This document shows positions 25,353-34,053 of a DNA stretch of 64,000 bases, in pieces (within the stretch, counting starts at the first letter, position 1; each line of letters starts with the position of its first letter). A model generated the notes under the pieces. The model was not told the origin of the DNA and searched no databases. It saw only the letters and a list, made by a program, of their open reading frames with translations. The stretch is from a beta proteobacterium AAP65. GTDB lineage: Bacteria; Pseudomonadota; Gammaproteobacteria; Burkholderiales; Burkholderiaceae_C. Made by a program: the position numbers and the translations under genes. The stretch spans positions 62,001 to 126,000 of the forward strand of contig LJHW01000022.1 in assembly GCA_001295865.1 (NCBI GenBank), in the 5' to 3' direction.

Positions 25353-26249
25353 TCAGGTGTTGCGCACGCCCGATGCCACATGCCCTGCGGGCACGTGGGG
25401 CGCGGCGTTTTCGATGTGGCCGGTCTGGTCGTCGAAGAAAAAATCAGGCTCGAACTCGCGCAGGAAACTGCCCTTGGGCAGACCGCCGAGGAACATGGCT
25501 TCGTCGACGTCGATCTGCCAGGCCATCAGCGTGCGGATGGCGCGTTCGTGCGCGGGTGCGCTGCGTGCCGTCACCAGCGCGGTGCGCAGGCGCATGGCGG
25601 CCGAAGGTTCGCTCTGCAGGCGGCGCAGCGCTTCCAGCAAGGGCTTGAAGGGACCGGGGGCCAGCGGCGTGTCGGCGCGTTCACGTTCGTGGCTCTGGAA
25701 GGCGCTCAGGCCCTCGGCCTGGAACACACGCTCGGCCTCGTCGCTGAAGAGCACGGCGTCGCCGTCGAAAGCGATGCGCACTTCGGCCGGGTGCGCGGCG
25801 CTGGCGCGTGCGCTGTCGGGGTAGACGCGTGCGGCCGGCACGCCGGCGGCCAGCGCCTGCCGCACGTCGGCCTCGTTGGTGCTGAGAAAGAGGTTGGCCG
25901 CCAGCGGGCGCAGGTAACGCCAAGGCGGTTCGCCGCGCGTGAACACACCGCGTTCGATGGGCAGGCCGTAGTGCTGGGCGGAGCGGAACACACGCATGCC
26001 CGAGACGGGGTCGTTGCGCGAGAGGATCACCACCTCCACACGCGGCTGGTCCGGCGTGTTGAAGGCCAGCAGCTTGTTCACCAGCGAGAAGGCCACGCCA
26101 GGCCGCGCCGGCTCTTCCACGCGTTGCAGCTGCAGCTGCATGTAGGCGCGGTCGTCGCCGCTCTCGAAGACGCGGTTCTCCTCCTCGAAATCGAAGAGCG
26201 CGCGCGAAGAAATGGCCACGACGAGCTGGCCGTCCAGGGTGATGGGCAT
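25353..26249 (-). CDS. 5'-nucleotidase of the cytosolic 5'-nucleotidase I family
   Basis: A 298-residue protein starting MPITLDGQLVVAISSRALFDFEEENRVFE, the distinctive N-terminus of bacterial relatives of cytosolic 5'-nucleotidase I (PF06189). Motifs AISSRALFD, ILSRNDPVSGMRVF, LFLSTNEADVR, IAFDGDAVLFSD and HIENAAPHVPAGHVASG run in the expected order. It dephosphorylates nucleoside monophosphates, likely AMP or IMP. A start four codons upstream (26261) is equally possible; neither has a clear ribosome site. It converges on the kinase gene and diverges from the DUF2796 operon. Confidence 0.88.
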   Translation of the reverse strand: MPITLDGQLVVAISSRALFDFEEENRVFESGDDRAYMQLQLQRVEEPARPGVAFSLVNKLLAFNTPDQPRVEVVILSRNDPVSGMRVFRSAQHYGLPIERGVFTRGEPPWRYLRPLAANLFLSTNEADVRQALAAGVPAARVYPDSARASAAHPAEVRIAFDGDAVLFSDEAERVFQAEGLSAFQSHERERADTPLAPGPFKPLLEALRRLQSEPSAAMRLRTALVTARSAPAHERAIRTLMAWQIDVDEAMFLGGLPKGSFLREFEPDFFFDDQTGHIENAAPHVPAGHVASGVRNT

Positions 26250-26337
26250 GGTGCGCAGCATGCCACGCCAGCGCCCCTGCGCGCGGGGCGGGTGAGGCCT
26301 GCACGGCACAATCCGCCCGCTTCCTGGAGCCCTGCCC

Positions 26338-26892
26338 ATGCGCCTGCCCCGTCACGCCTACCGCGCCGCCTTGTTCGCGGCCCTCGCCGCCCTAGCTGCG
26401 CCCGCCTGGGCCGGCAAGGCCCACCAGCACGGTGTGGCCCAGCTCGACGTGGCCGTGGAGCCAGGCCGCGTGACGCTGGATCTGCAGACCCCGCTGGACG
26501 GCCTGGTCGGCTTCGAGCGTGTACCGCGCACCGATGCCGAGCGCGCGCGGGTGGACGCTGCCCTGGCCAAGCTGCGCGACGCTGCGGCGCTGTTCCGCAT
26601 CGACGGCGCCGCCGGCTGCAAGCTCGCGCAGGTGACGCTGAACGCGCCGGTGCTGGGCCTCACGCCCACGGGCACCGCCGCCCCCGCTGCCCCCGCCAAA
26701 GGTGAACACGCCGATCTCGACGGCCGTTTCGAGTTCGCCTGCAAGGCCGATGCGAAGCCTGCTTTTGTCGAGGTGGGCCTCTTCGAGGCTTTTTCGGGCA
26801 TGAAGCGCATCGAGCTGCAACTCGTATTGCCGCGCGGCCAGATGAAGGCCACGTTGGCGCGCCCGGCCACGCGCGTGGCGTTGGCGCGCTGA
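26338..26892 (+). CDS. DUF2796 (ZrgA-like) exported protein
   Basis: A 184-residue periplasmic protein with signal peptide ending PAWA-GKAH. The motif HQHGVAQLDVAVE just after it is the family mark of DUF2796, whose Vibrio member ZrgA belongs to a zinc uptake system. Most relatives carry a long His/Asp-rich loop in the middle; here it is replaced by a short Ala/Pro stretch with a single His (APAAPAKGEHADL). It heads an operon with an ATPase, a permease and a DUF3299 protein, the usual partners. Zinc or another metal as cargo is inferred from the family. Confidence 0.85.
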   Translation: MRLPRHAYRAALFAALAALAAPAWAGKAHQHGVAQLDVAVEPGRVTLDLQTPLDGLVGFERVPRTDAERARVDAALAKLRDAAALFRIDGAAGCKLAQVTLNAPVLGLTPTGTAAPAAPAKGEHADLDGRFEFACKADAKPAFVEVGLFEAFSGMKRIELQLVLPRGQMKATLARPATRVALAR

Positions 26893-26908
26893 AGACGCGG
26901 CAATCACC

Positions 26909-27592
26909 GTGCTGCGGCTGCAGGGCGTCTGTTATGCATGGCCGGGTGCGGCCGCCGACTGCCTGGACATCAAGGCGCTGCACATCGCGGCCGGCCGCAC
27001 CGTCTTCCTGCACGGCCCCAGCGGTTGCGGCAAGAGCACGCTGCTGGGCCTGATGGCCGGCGTGTTGGTGGCGCGCACGGGCCAGATTGAACTGCTGGGG
27101 CAGGACTGGGCCGCGCTGCCCGGTGGCCGGCGCGATGCGCGGCGCGTCGACCACGTCGGCGTGATCTTCCAGCAGTTCAACCTGCTGCCCTACCTGACGG
27201 TGCTGGACAACGTGCTGCTGCCCACGCGTTTCTCCAAGGCGCGGGCCGCACGCTGCAGCACTGGGCCCGTGGCCGCCGCGCGCAGCCTGCTCGAGCGTGT
27301 GGGCCTGCCCGAGCCGCTGTGGGCGCGCCGCGCCGGTGCGCTCAGCGTGGGCCAGCAGCAGCGCGTGGCCGCGGCGCGGGCGCTGGTCGGTGCGCCCGAA
27401 CTCGTGATCGCCGACGAGCCCACCTCGGCGCTGGACGCGGCGCGCCGCGACGACTTCATGGCGCTGCTGATGGACGCCTGCGCCGCAGCCGGCAGCACGC
27501 TGGTGTTCGTGAGTCACGACGAACGCCTGGCCAGGCGTTTCGACGAACGGCTTTCGCTGCCCGAACTGAACCGCGCAGCGGCCACCGCATGA
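26909..27592 (+). CDS. ABC transporter ATPase of the LolD/MacB type
   Basis: A 227-residue ATPase starting at a GTG. Walker A GPSGCGKST, Q-loop VIFQQFNLLPYL, Walker B LVIADEPTSALD and H-loop VFVSHDE are standard. The signature reads LSVGQQQR, with Val where most have Gly. It pairs with the FtsX-type permease 10 bases downstream and probably drives an export or extraction step across the inner membrane for the DUF2796 and DUF3299 proteins. Confidence 0.9.
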   Translation: MLRLQGVCYAWPGAAADCLDIKALHIAAGRTVFLHGPSGCGKSTLLGLMAGVLVARTGQIELLGQDWAALPGGRRDARRVDHVGVIFQQFNLLPYLTVLDNVLLPTRFSKARAARCSTGPVAAARSLLERVGLPEPLWARRAGALSVGQQQRVAAARALVGAPELVIADEPTSALDAARRDDFMALLMDACAAAGSTLVFVSHDERLARRFDERLSLPELNRAAATA

Positions 27593-27602
27593 GGCTGCCC
27601 CG

Positions 27603-28895
27603 GTGAAAGCGTTGTTGCACATCGCTGCGCGCAGCGCCTGGAACCGGCGCGGCACGCTGATGCTGGTGGTGCTGTCCATTGCACTGGCCACCGCGTTGCT
27701 GCTGGGCCTGGAGCGCCTGCGCACCGACGTGCGCAGCAGCTTCACCGCCGCCGTCAGCGGCACCGACCTCGTGGTGGGCGCGCGCACCGGGCCCGTGCAG
27801 CTGATGCTGTACGCGGTGTTCCGCGTGGGCGGTGCCACCAACAACATCCAGATGGACAGCGTGAAGGCCATTGCCGCACACCGCGCCGTGCGCTGGGTGG
27901 TGCCCATCGCGCTGGGCGATTCGCACCGCGGCCACCCGGTGATCGGCACCACGCCGGCCTACTTCGAGCACTTCATGTACGGCGACCGCCAGCCGCTGGC
28001 GCTGCAGCAGGGCCGCGCCTTCAGCGGCACGCTGGACGGCCTGTACGAAGCCGTGCTCGGCGCTGAAGTGGCCAAGGCCCTGGGCTACACGCTGGGCCAG
28101 AAGATCACGCTCACGCACGGGCTGGGCGCAGCGCCTGGCGAACTGGCCGCCGAACACGCCGACAAACCCTTCACGGTGGTGGGCATCCTGGCGCGCACCG
28201 GCACGCCGGTCGACCGCTCGGTGCATGTCAGCCTGCAGGCCATCGAGGCCATCCATCTCGATTGGGTGGGCGGCGCGCCGTTGCCGGCGGCCGCGGGCAT
28301 CCAGATCGCGCCGGAGTTTGCGCGCAAGTTCGACCTCGAGCCCAAGCAGGTCACGGCCGTGATGGTGGGCCTGAAGAGCCGAGCCGCGGTGTTCGCGGTG
28401 CAGCGTTTTGTGGCTGGCTACGAGGCCGAGCCGCTGCTGGCCGTGCTGCCCGGCGTGGCGCTGGACGAACTCTGGCAGGCCGTGGGCCTGGGCGAAAAGG
28501 CGTTGCTGGCCATCAGCGGCCTGGTGGCTTTGGTGAGCCTGGCCTCGCTGGTGGCCGTGGTGCTGGCCGGCTTGAACGAACGCCGGCGTGAACTGGCCGT
28601 GCTGCGCGCCGTGGGCGCCGGCCCGCGACAGGTGCTGGTGCTGCTGGCCACCGAGGGCGCGCTCGTCACGCTGTGCGGGGCATTGCTGGGCGCGGCGCTG
28701 GCCGCTGGTGCGGTGCTGGCCGCTGGGCCCTGGGTGCAGCAGCGTTTCGGCATCGGCCTGCAGGCCGGCGCGCCCACGCCCGAACAATGGGCCTTGTTCG
28801 CTGCGGTGTTGGCCGCGGGTATGCTTGCCAGCCTCGTGCCCGGGTGGCGGGCCTACCGCCTCTCGCTGGCCGATGGCCTCTCGCCGCGCACCTGA
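27603..28895 (+). CDS. FtsX/MacB-type ABC transporter permease
   Basis: A 430-residue permease with GTG start. One N-terminal helix (about 16-36) is followed by a large periplasmic domain (about 37-290) and three C-terminal helices, the MacB/FtsX layout. The segment NERRRELAVLRAVGAGPRQVL between helices is characteristic. In this gene context it matches the permease that accompanies DUF2796 and DUF3299 in zinc-related operons. It is likely translated together with the ATPase. Confidence 0.9.
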   Translation: MKALLHIAARSAWNRRGTLMLVVLSIALATALLLGLERLRTDVRSSFTAAVSGTDLVVGARTGPVQLMLYAVFRVGGATNNIQMDSVKAIAAHRAVRWVVPIALGDSHRGHPVIGTTPAYFEHFMYGDRQPLALQQGRAFSGTLDGLYEAVLGAEVAKALGYTLGQKITLTHGLGAAPGELAAEHADKPFTVVGILARTGTPVDRSVHVSLQAIEAIHLDWVGGAPLPAAAGIQIAPEFARKFDLEPKQVTAVMVGLKSRAAVFAVQRFVAGYEAEPLLAVLPGVALDELWQAVGLGEKALLAISGLVALVSLASLVAVVLAGLNERRRELAVLRAVGAGPRQVLVLLATEGALVTLCGALLGAALAAGAVLAAGPWVQQRFGIGLQAGAPTPEQWALFAAVLAAGMLASLVPGWRAYRLSLADGLSPRT

Positions 28896-28935
28896 AGCGT
28901 TGCCCCGTTCCTTGACCCCTGAGATCCCCCAGCCC

Positions 28936-29550
28936 ATGCGCCGTCTGCTGCCTTGCACCGCCTCAGCCGCCCTGGCCCTGATCTTGGCTGCCGCCACCGG
29001 CACTGCCGTGGCCCAGGCCCAGGGTGTGCCGTTGATGAAGCCGCCGATTGCGGCCACGCCGCCGGCGGCCAAGGCGGCGCAGGCCCAGCCCTTCAAGACC
29101 ATCACTTGGGAAGCGCTGGTGCCCAAGGACTGGGATCCGTTCGCCGAGTTCAAGGGCATCGACCTGGCCAGCATGCAGGACGGCGACCCGCGCACCAACG
29201 AGCTGATGAAACGCATGCGCGAGGTCTGGGACCGCGCGCCTGTGAACACCGCGCTGGTGGGCCAGCAGGTGCGCATCCCCGGCTTCGTGGTGCCGCTGGA
29301 AGACACCAAAGACGGCATCAAGGAGTTCCTGTTGGTGCCGTACTTCGGCGCCTGCGTGCACAGCCCGCCGCCGCCCTCGAACCAGATCATCCACGTGCTG
29401 CCGAAATCGGCGGTGAAGAACGTGCGCTCGATGGACGCGGTGTGGATCACCGGCACGCTCAGCAACGAGCAGACCGATTCCTACATGGGCGCGGCCAGCT
29501 GGCGCCTGAACGCCGTGGGCGTGGTGCCCTACGAAGCACCCAAACGGTGA
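28936..29550 (+). CDS. DUF3299 periplasmic protein
   Basis: A 204-residue exported protein with signal peptide ending AVA-QAQG. The DUF3299 core includes TITWEALVPKDWDP, IPGFVVPLE, EFLLVPYFGACVHSPPPPSNQ and a final GVVPYEAP. The single Cys in GACVHSPPPP is invariant in the family and may be a metal ligand. This family travels with DUF2796 and a MacB-like transporter, as here. Function is not established. Confidence 0.87.
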   Translation: MRRLLPCTASAALALILAAATGTAVAQAQGVPLMKPPIAATPPAAKAAQAQPFKTITWEALVPKDWDPFAEFKGIDLASMQDGDPRTNELMKRMREVWDRAPVNTALVGQQVRIPGFVVPLEDTKDGIKEFLLVPYFGACVHSPPPPSNQIIHVLPKSAVKNVRSMDAVWITGTLSNEQTDSYMGAASWRLNAVGVVPYEAPKR

Positions 29551-29595
29551 TGGGCCTGCCGGCTCCCGCCGTCTGCTGATGCCCCACCGGCTGCC

Positions 29596-30675
29596 ATGAG
29601 CCCCCGCCGCCCGGCCGACCTCACCCGCGTCACCTTCGGCGTGCTCGTCATCGGCGTGCTGCTGGGTGCCGTGCTGTGGATCCTCAAGCCCTTCATCGGC
29701 CCGGCCATCTGGGCCACGATGGTGGTGGTGGCCACCTGGCCGCTGATGCTGCGCCTGCAGGGCCTGCTGTTCAAGCGCCGCAGCCTGGCCGTGCTGGCGA
29801 TGACGCTGCTGCTGCTGCTGCTCTTCGTGGTGCCCTTGACGCTGGCCATCGTCACGATCGTCGGCAACGCCGACCGCCTGGCCGAGTGGGCCAAGCTGGC
29901 GGCCGACTACCACCTGCCCGAAACGCCCCCGGCCTGGGCCATCAAGCTGCCGCTGGTGGGCGGTGTGATCGAGCGCGCCTGGGAACAGGCCACCGCCCTG
30001 GGCCTGCGCGACCTGCTGCCGCGGCTGTCGCCCTATGCCGGCGGCCTGACACGCTGGTTCGTCGACCAAGTGGGCAACGTCGGCTTCCTGCTGCTGCAGT
30101 TCTTCATCACGCTGGTGATCGCGGCCGTGCTCTACAGCACTGGCGAGCTGGCGGCGCAGCTGGTGCGGCGTTTTGCCACGCGTCTGGGCGGTGAACGCGG
30201 CGCGGAGGTGGTGGCGCTGGCCGGCGGTGCCATCCGCGGCGTGGCCCTGGGCGTGGGTGTCACGGCGCTGGTGCAGGCGGTGTTGTCGGGGCTGGCGCTG
30301 GCGATGGCCGGCGTGCCCTTCGCGGGGCTGCTGACGGCTGTCATCTTCATGTTCTGCATTGCGCAGGTGGGGCCCATCCCGGTGCTGGTGCCGGCGGTGG
30401 TGTGGGCCTTCTGGAACGACAACACGGGCTGGGGCATCTTCCTCGCCGTGGCGCTGGTGCTGATTGCCAACCTCGACAACGTGCTGCGCCCGCTGCTCAT
30501 CCGCATGGGCGCCGACTTGTCGCTGCTGCTCATCTTCGGCGGCGTCATCGGCGGCCTGGTGGCCTTCGGCCTCGTGGGCATCTTCGTCGGCCCCGTGGTG
30601 CTGGCCGTGGCCTGGAAGCTGTTGGAGGCCTGGATGGACGACGGCGACAAGCCCCAGCCAGGCTGGCGCGACTGA
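29596..30675 (+). CDS. ydiK: AI-2E family transporter, YdiK-like
   Basis: A 359-residue inner-membrane protein with about eight helices and the family segments WILKPFIGPAIWATMVVV, FCIAQVGPIPVLVPAVVWAFW and GGVIGGLVAFGLVGIFVGPVVLAV. The family is named for an AI-2 exporter, but many members have other or unknown roles, including ion export. Forty-five bases separate it from the DUF3299 gene, so co-transcription is possible. It converges on the HAD gene with 6 bases between stops. Confidence 0.88.
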   Translation: MSPRRPADLTRVTFGVLVIGVLLGAVLWILKPFIGPAIWATMVVVATWPLMLRLQGLLFKRRSLAVLAMTLLLLLLFVVPLTLAIVTIVGNADRLAEWAKLAADYHLPETPPAWAIKLPLVGGVIERAWEQATALGLRDLLPRLSPYAGGLTRWFVDQVGNVGFLLLQFFITLVIAAVLYSTGELAAQLVRRFATRLGGERGAEVVALAGGAIRGVALGVGVTALVQAVLSGLALAMAGVPFAGLLTAVIFMFCIAQVGPIPVLVPAVVWAFWNDNTGWGIFLAVALVLIANLDNVLRPLLIRMGADLSLLLIFGGVIGGLVAFGLVGIFVGPVVLAVAWKLLEAWMDDGDKPQPGWRD

Positions 30676-30681
30676 CAGCGC

Positions 30682-31323
30682 CTAGAGCCAGCCCGCCGCG
30701 CGCATCTCTGCTTCGGCCTGGGCCGCGTGGTGGAAGACCCGCCCGTGCCAGCCCAAAGCCCGTGCCGCCTCGATGTTGGGCGGGTGGTCGTCGAGGAACA
30801 CGAGTTCATCCACCGGGTGCCCGAAACGCTGCGCCGCGATCTGATAGACGGCCAGCTCGGGCTTGTTGTGGTGCACACGCCCACTGAAGACACCGTCGCT
30901 GAACAGGCGCAGGAAGGCGTGCGTGGCCTGCAGGTGGTCGGCCATGGGCGCGGGCATGTTCGAGAGGTAGTACAGGCGCCGACCCGCGGCGTGCAGCCGC
31001 TCGATGAGGGCCACCGTCTCGGGCAGGGGCGTCAGCGACAGCGGCACGGCCTGCACCACGCGCTGCACCTCGTTTTCGCGCAAGCCGGTGCGCGCGGCGA
31101 TGCGTTGCACCAGTTCGCCGGGGCTGACGGTGCCGCGGTCGTAGTCGCCCCAGTCACCGCCGTAACTCTGGAAGATCTGCGCCACCCAGTGCGCGGCCTT
31201 GGTGCTGTCGGTGGCGCGCTCGGGCAGCACACGCTGCAGCACCTCGGCCGGTTCCCAGCGGAAGACGACGCGGCCGAAATCGAAGACGAACTTCTTCTCG
31301 GCTGGCAGCACTGCGGTGCTCAT
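30682..31323 (-). CDS. HAD family hydrolase (HAD-IA, YihX-like)
   Basis: A 213-residue cytoplasmic phosphatase. Motif I is FVFDFGRVVF, in which the second Asp of the usual DxD is replaced by Gly, a feature also of YihX-like sugar-phosphate phosphatases. Motif II is YYLSNM, motif III the Lys in HHNKPE, motif IV VFLDDHPPN. YihX hydrolyses alpha-glucose 1-phosphate. Its ATG overlaps the stop of pgi (ATGA), which supports a sugar-phosphate substrate. Confidence 0.88.
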   Translation of the reverse strand: MSTAVLPAEKKFVFDFGRVVFRWEPAEVLQRVLPERATDSTKAAHWVAQIFQSYGGDWGDYDRGTVSPGELVQRIAARTGLRENEVQRVVQAVPLSLTPLPETVALIERLHAAGRRLYYLSNMPAPMADHLQATHAFLRLFSDGVFSGRVHHNKPELAVYQIAAQRFGHPVDELVFLDDHPPNIEAARALGWHGRVFHHAAQAEAEMRAAGWL

Positions 31324-32903
31324 GCCGTCAGGCGCCGCAGCAGACCGGCGGTGGAGGCATCCAGCCCCGCCGTGTCGCCGCTGGAAAGGCGCGGCAGCAG
31401 TTGGTTGCACAGCGCCTTGCCCAGCTCCACGCCCCACTGGTCGAAGCTGTTGATGCCCCACAGAGCGCCGCTGGTGAAGACGCGGTGCTCGTACATCGCA
31501 ATCAGTGCGCCCAGGCTCTTCGGCGTCAGCGCGTCCAGCACGAAGGTGGTGCTGGGCCGGTTGCCGGGGAAGCTGCGGTGCTGTGCCAGCACTTCCGGCG
31601 CGATGCTGGCGCTGGCCGTGGGCGCCTTCTCGGTCGCGGCAACGGCGGCCGTCTTGCCCAGCATCAGCGCCTGGCTCTGCGCCAGGCAGTTGGCCAGCAG
31701 CTTGTGGTGCTGGCCGGCCCAGGGGTGGCTGGGCGTCTTCACGGCGATGAACTCCACCGGGATGACATCGGTGCCCTGGTGCAGCATCTGGAAGTAGGCG
31801 TGCTGGCCGTTGGTGCCGGGCTCGCCCCACACCACCGGGCTGGTGCCAAAGGGCAGGGCGGCGCCGTGCACGTCCACGCGCTTGCCGTTGCTCTCCATCT
31901 CCAGCTGCTGCAGGTAGGCCGGCAGGCGCGCCAGGCCCTGGTGGTAGGGCGCCACGCTGCGGCTCGTGAAACCGTGGAAGTTGCGGTACCAGAGGTCCAG
32001 CAGGCCCAGTTGCACCGGCAGGTTCTTTTCCAGCGGGGCTTCTGCGAAGTGGCGGTCCATGGCGTGCGCGCCGGCCAGCAGCTCGCGGAAGTTCGTGCCG
32101 CCGATGGCGATGGCGATCGGCAGCCCGATGGCACTCCACAACGAGTAGCGGCCGCCCACCCAATCCCAGAAGCCGAAGGTGGTGGTGATGCCGAAGGCCG
32201 CGGCCGCCTCGACGTTGGTGGTGGTGGCCACGAAGTGCCTTGCGATGGCGTGGCCGCCGGCGCTGAGGAACCAGTCGCGCGCAGCCTGCGCATTGGCCAT
32301 GGTTTCCTGCGTGGTGAAGGTCTTGCTCGCCACGATGAACAGCGTCTTGTTCGGATCCAGGCGCTGCAGCAGCGGCGCGAGGTCGTGGCCGTCGACGTTG
32401 CTCACGAAATGCAGGCGCTGGCCGGCGTGGGCGTAACTTTCCAGCGCACGCACCACCATCTGCGGGCCGAGGTCGCTGCCACCGATGCCGATGTTCACGA
32501 TGTCGGTGAAGCCCCAGTCGGCGCGCACGCCGTCGGCAAAGGCCAGCATGTTGTCGAGCACGCCGTGCACGTCGTCGCTGAAAGGTGCAGCGCCTCGCGG
32601 TGCACGCAGCGCGGTGTGCAGCACGGCGCGGCCTTCGGTGCTGTTGACGGGATCGCCGCGCAACATCGCGTCGCGCTGCGCTTCCAGGCCGCATTCACGC
32701 GCCAGGTCGAGCAGGAAGTGCTGCGTGGCGGTGTCCAGCAGGTTCTTGCTGAGGTCGGCGTAGACCTCGGGCGCTTCGATGGCCATCGCCGTGTAGCGGC
32801 CAGCGTCGCGCGTGAAAGCCTCACGCAGGTCGAAGCCGCGGCCGTGGGCCTGGTAATGGCCTTGCAGCGCCGCCCAGGCGGCCGTCTGGTCACACCGCTT
32901 CAT
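31320..32903 (-). CDS. pgi: Glucose-6-phosphate isomerase
   Basis: A 527-residue enzyme interconverting glucose 6-phosphate and fructose 6-phosphate. Visible are [38 protein letters not shown], the catalytic Glu region [13 protein letters not shown] and the final [10 protein letters not shown] motif. Length is slightly short of the E. coli enzyme but usual for Burkholderiales. It overlaps the tal stop (ATGA) and the HAD start (ATGA), so tal-pgi-HAD form a tightly coupled operon for sugar-phosphate flow. Confidence 0.97.
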   Translation of the reverse strand: MKRCDQTAAWAALQGHYQAHGRGFDLREAFTRDAGRYTAMAIEAPEVYADLSKNLLDTATQHFLLDLARECGLEAQRDAMLRGDPVNSTEGRAVLHTALRAPRGAAPFSDDVHGVLDNMLAFADGVRADWGFTDIVNIGIGGSDLGPQMVVRALESYAHAGQRLHFVSNVDGHDLAPLLQRLDPNKTLFIVASKTFTTQETMANAQAARDWFLSAGGHAIARHFVATTTNVEAAAAFGITTTFGFWDWVGGRYSLWSAIGLPIAIAIGGTNFRELLAGAHAMDRHFAEAPLEKNLPVQLGLLDLWYRNFHGFTSRSVAPYHQGLARLPAYLQQLEMESNGKRVDVHGAALPFGTSPVVWGEPGTNGQHAYFQMLHQGTDVIPVEFIAVKTPSHPWAGQHHKLLANCLAQSQALMLGKTAAVAATEKAPTASASIAPEVLAQHRSFPGNRPSTTFVLDALTPKSLGALIAMYEHRVFTSGALWGINSFDQWGVELGKALCNQLLPRLSSGDTAGLDASTAGLLRRLTA

Positions 32904-33853
32904 GCGCGTGCGGCCTCGATGAGCTTGTCAAGCTTGCCGGCATCCACGGCGAAGGCGCGGATGCCTTCGGCCAGCTTCTCGTTGGCCATCGCGTCTTCGT
33001 TCAGGGCCCAGCGGAAGCTCTTTTCGTCGTGGTGCACGGCGGGCAGCGCCATGCTGCGGGCGGCTTCGGCGTCCAGCGCGCGGGTGAGCGTGGCCTCGCT
33101 GGCCTGCAGCTGCGCGAGCAGTTCGGGGCTGATGGTCAGCAGGTCGCAGCCGGCCAGCGCGGTGATCTGGCCCACATTGCGGAAGCTGGCGCCCATCACC
33201 TGCGTTTCGATGCCGTGGCGCTTGTAGTGCTGGTAGATGGCGGTGACGCTCTTCACGCCGGGGTCGTTCGCGCCGGCCATGGCGGCCTCGTCCCAGGCGG
33301 CGCCAGCCTGTTTCTTGGTCCAGTCGTAGATGCGGCCGACGAAGGGGCTGATCAGGCGTACGCCGGCGTCGCCGCAGGCCACGGCCTGGCAGAAAGCGAA
33401 CAGCAGCGTGAGGTTGCAGCGGATGCCCTGGCGCTCCAGCACCTCGGCAGCACGGATGCCTTCCCAGGTGGCCGCGATCTTGATCAGCACGCGCTCGCGG
33501 GCTATGCCGGCGGCTTCGTACAGGCCCATCAGCCGCTGCGCGCGCGCCACGGTGGCGGCGGTGTCGAAGCTCAGGCGCGCGTCGACTTCGGTGCTCACGC
33601 GGCCCGGCACCACCTTCAGGATCTCCCGTCCGAAGCGCACCAGCACCTCGTCGACGATGGCCTCCAGCGGCGCGCCGCGGTGCGCGGCCACGGTCTCGGC
33701 CAGCAGCGGCGCGTAGTCGGGCTGCTGCACGGCCTTGAGGATGAGGCTGGGGTTGGTGGTGGCGTCTTGCGGCGCGAAGGCGGCGAGCTGGTGGAAGTTG
33801 CCGGTGTCGGCCACCACGGTGGTGTGCTGCTTGAGCTGGTCGAGCTGGTTCAT
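32900..33853 (-). CDS. tal: Transaldolase
   Basis: A 317-residue class I transaldolase of the pentose phosphate pathway. [10 protein letters not shown] is the family N-terminal signature and [11 protein letters not shown] carries the Schiff-base lysine (about residue 125). [15 protein letters not shown] and GASFRN are also diagnostic. The ATG at 33853 gives the normal length. It is the first gene of the operon with pgi; a TCTAAT word at 33886-33881 on the minus strand is a possible -10 element. Confidence 0.97.
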   Translation of the reverse strand: MNQLDQLKQHTTVVADTGNFHQLAAFAPQDATTNPSLILKAVQQPDYAPLLAETVAAHRGAPLEAIVDEVLVRFGREILKVVPGRVSTEVDARLSFDTAATVARAQRLMGLYEAAGIARERVLIKIAATWEGIRAAEVLERQGIRCNLTLLFAFCQAVACGDAGVRLISPFVGRIYDWTKKQAGAAWDEAAMAGANDPGVKSVTAIYQHYKRHGIETQVMGASFRNVGQITALAGCDLLTISPELLAQLQASEATLTRALDAEAARSMALPAVHHDEKSFRWALNEDAMANEKLAEGIRAFAVDAGKLDKLIEAARA

Positions 33854-34053
33854 GGCGTTGTGGGGTGGATGCAAGCACGGATTAGACCCGAGAGCGCGCG
33901 CTTCGCCGAGAGATGGGCGGTGTGCACCGGCCTGTTTCGGCGATGCCTGCGTTGACAGCGCGGGGTGCGCCTGCGATGGTGTGCAGGCCCGCCGAGGTGC
34001 TGCCTTTTTGCGGCGCCGCGCCCCTGCTGCCCCCCCGCTGCAATCCCCCTGCC

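Noticed and set aside
30682-31323. HAD protein read as inactive because motif I lacks the second Asp
   Set aside because: YihX-like phosphatases naturally vary at this position and the remaining motifs are intact.
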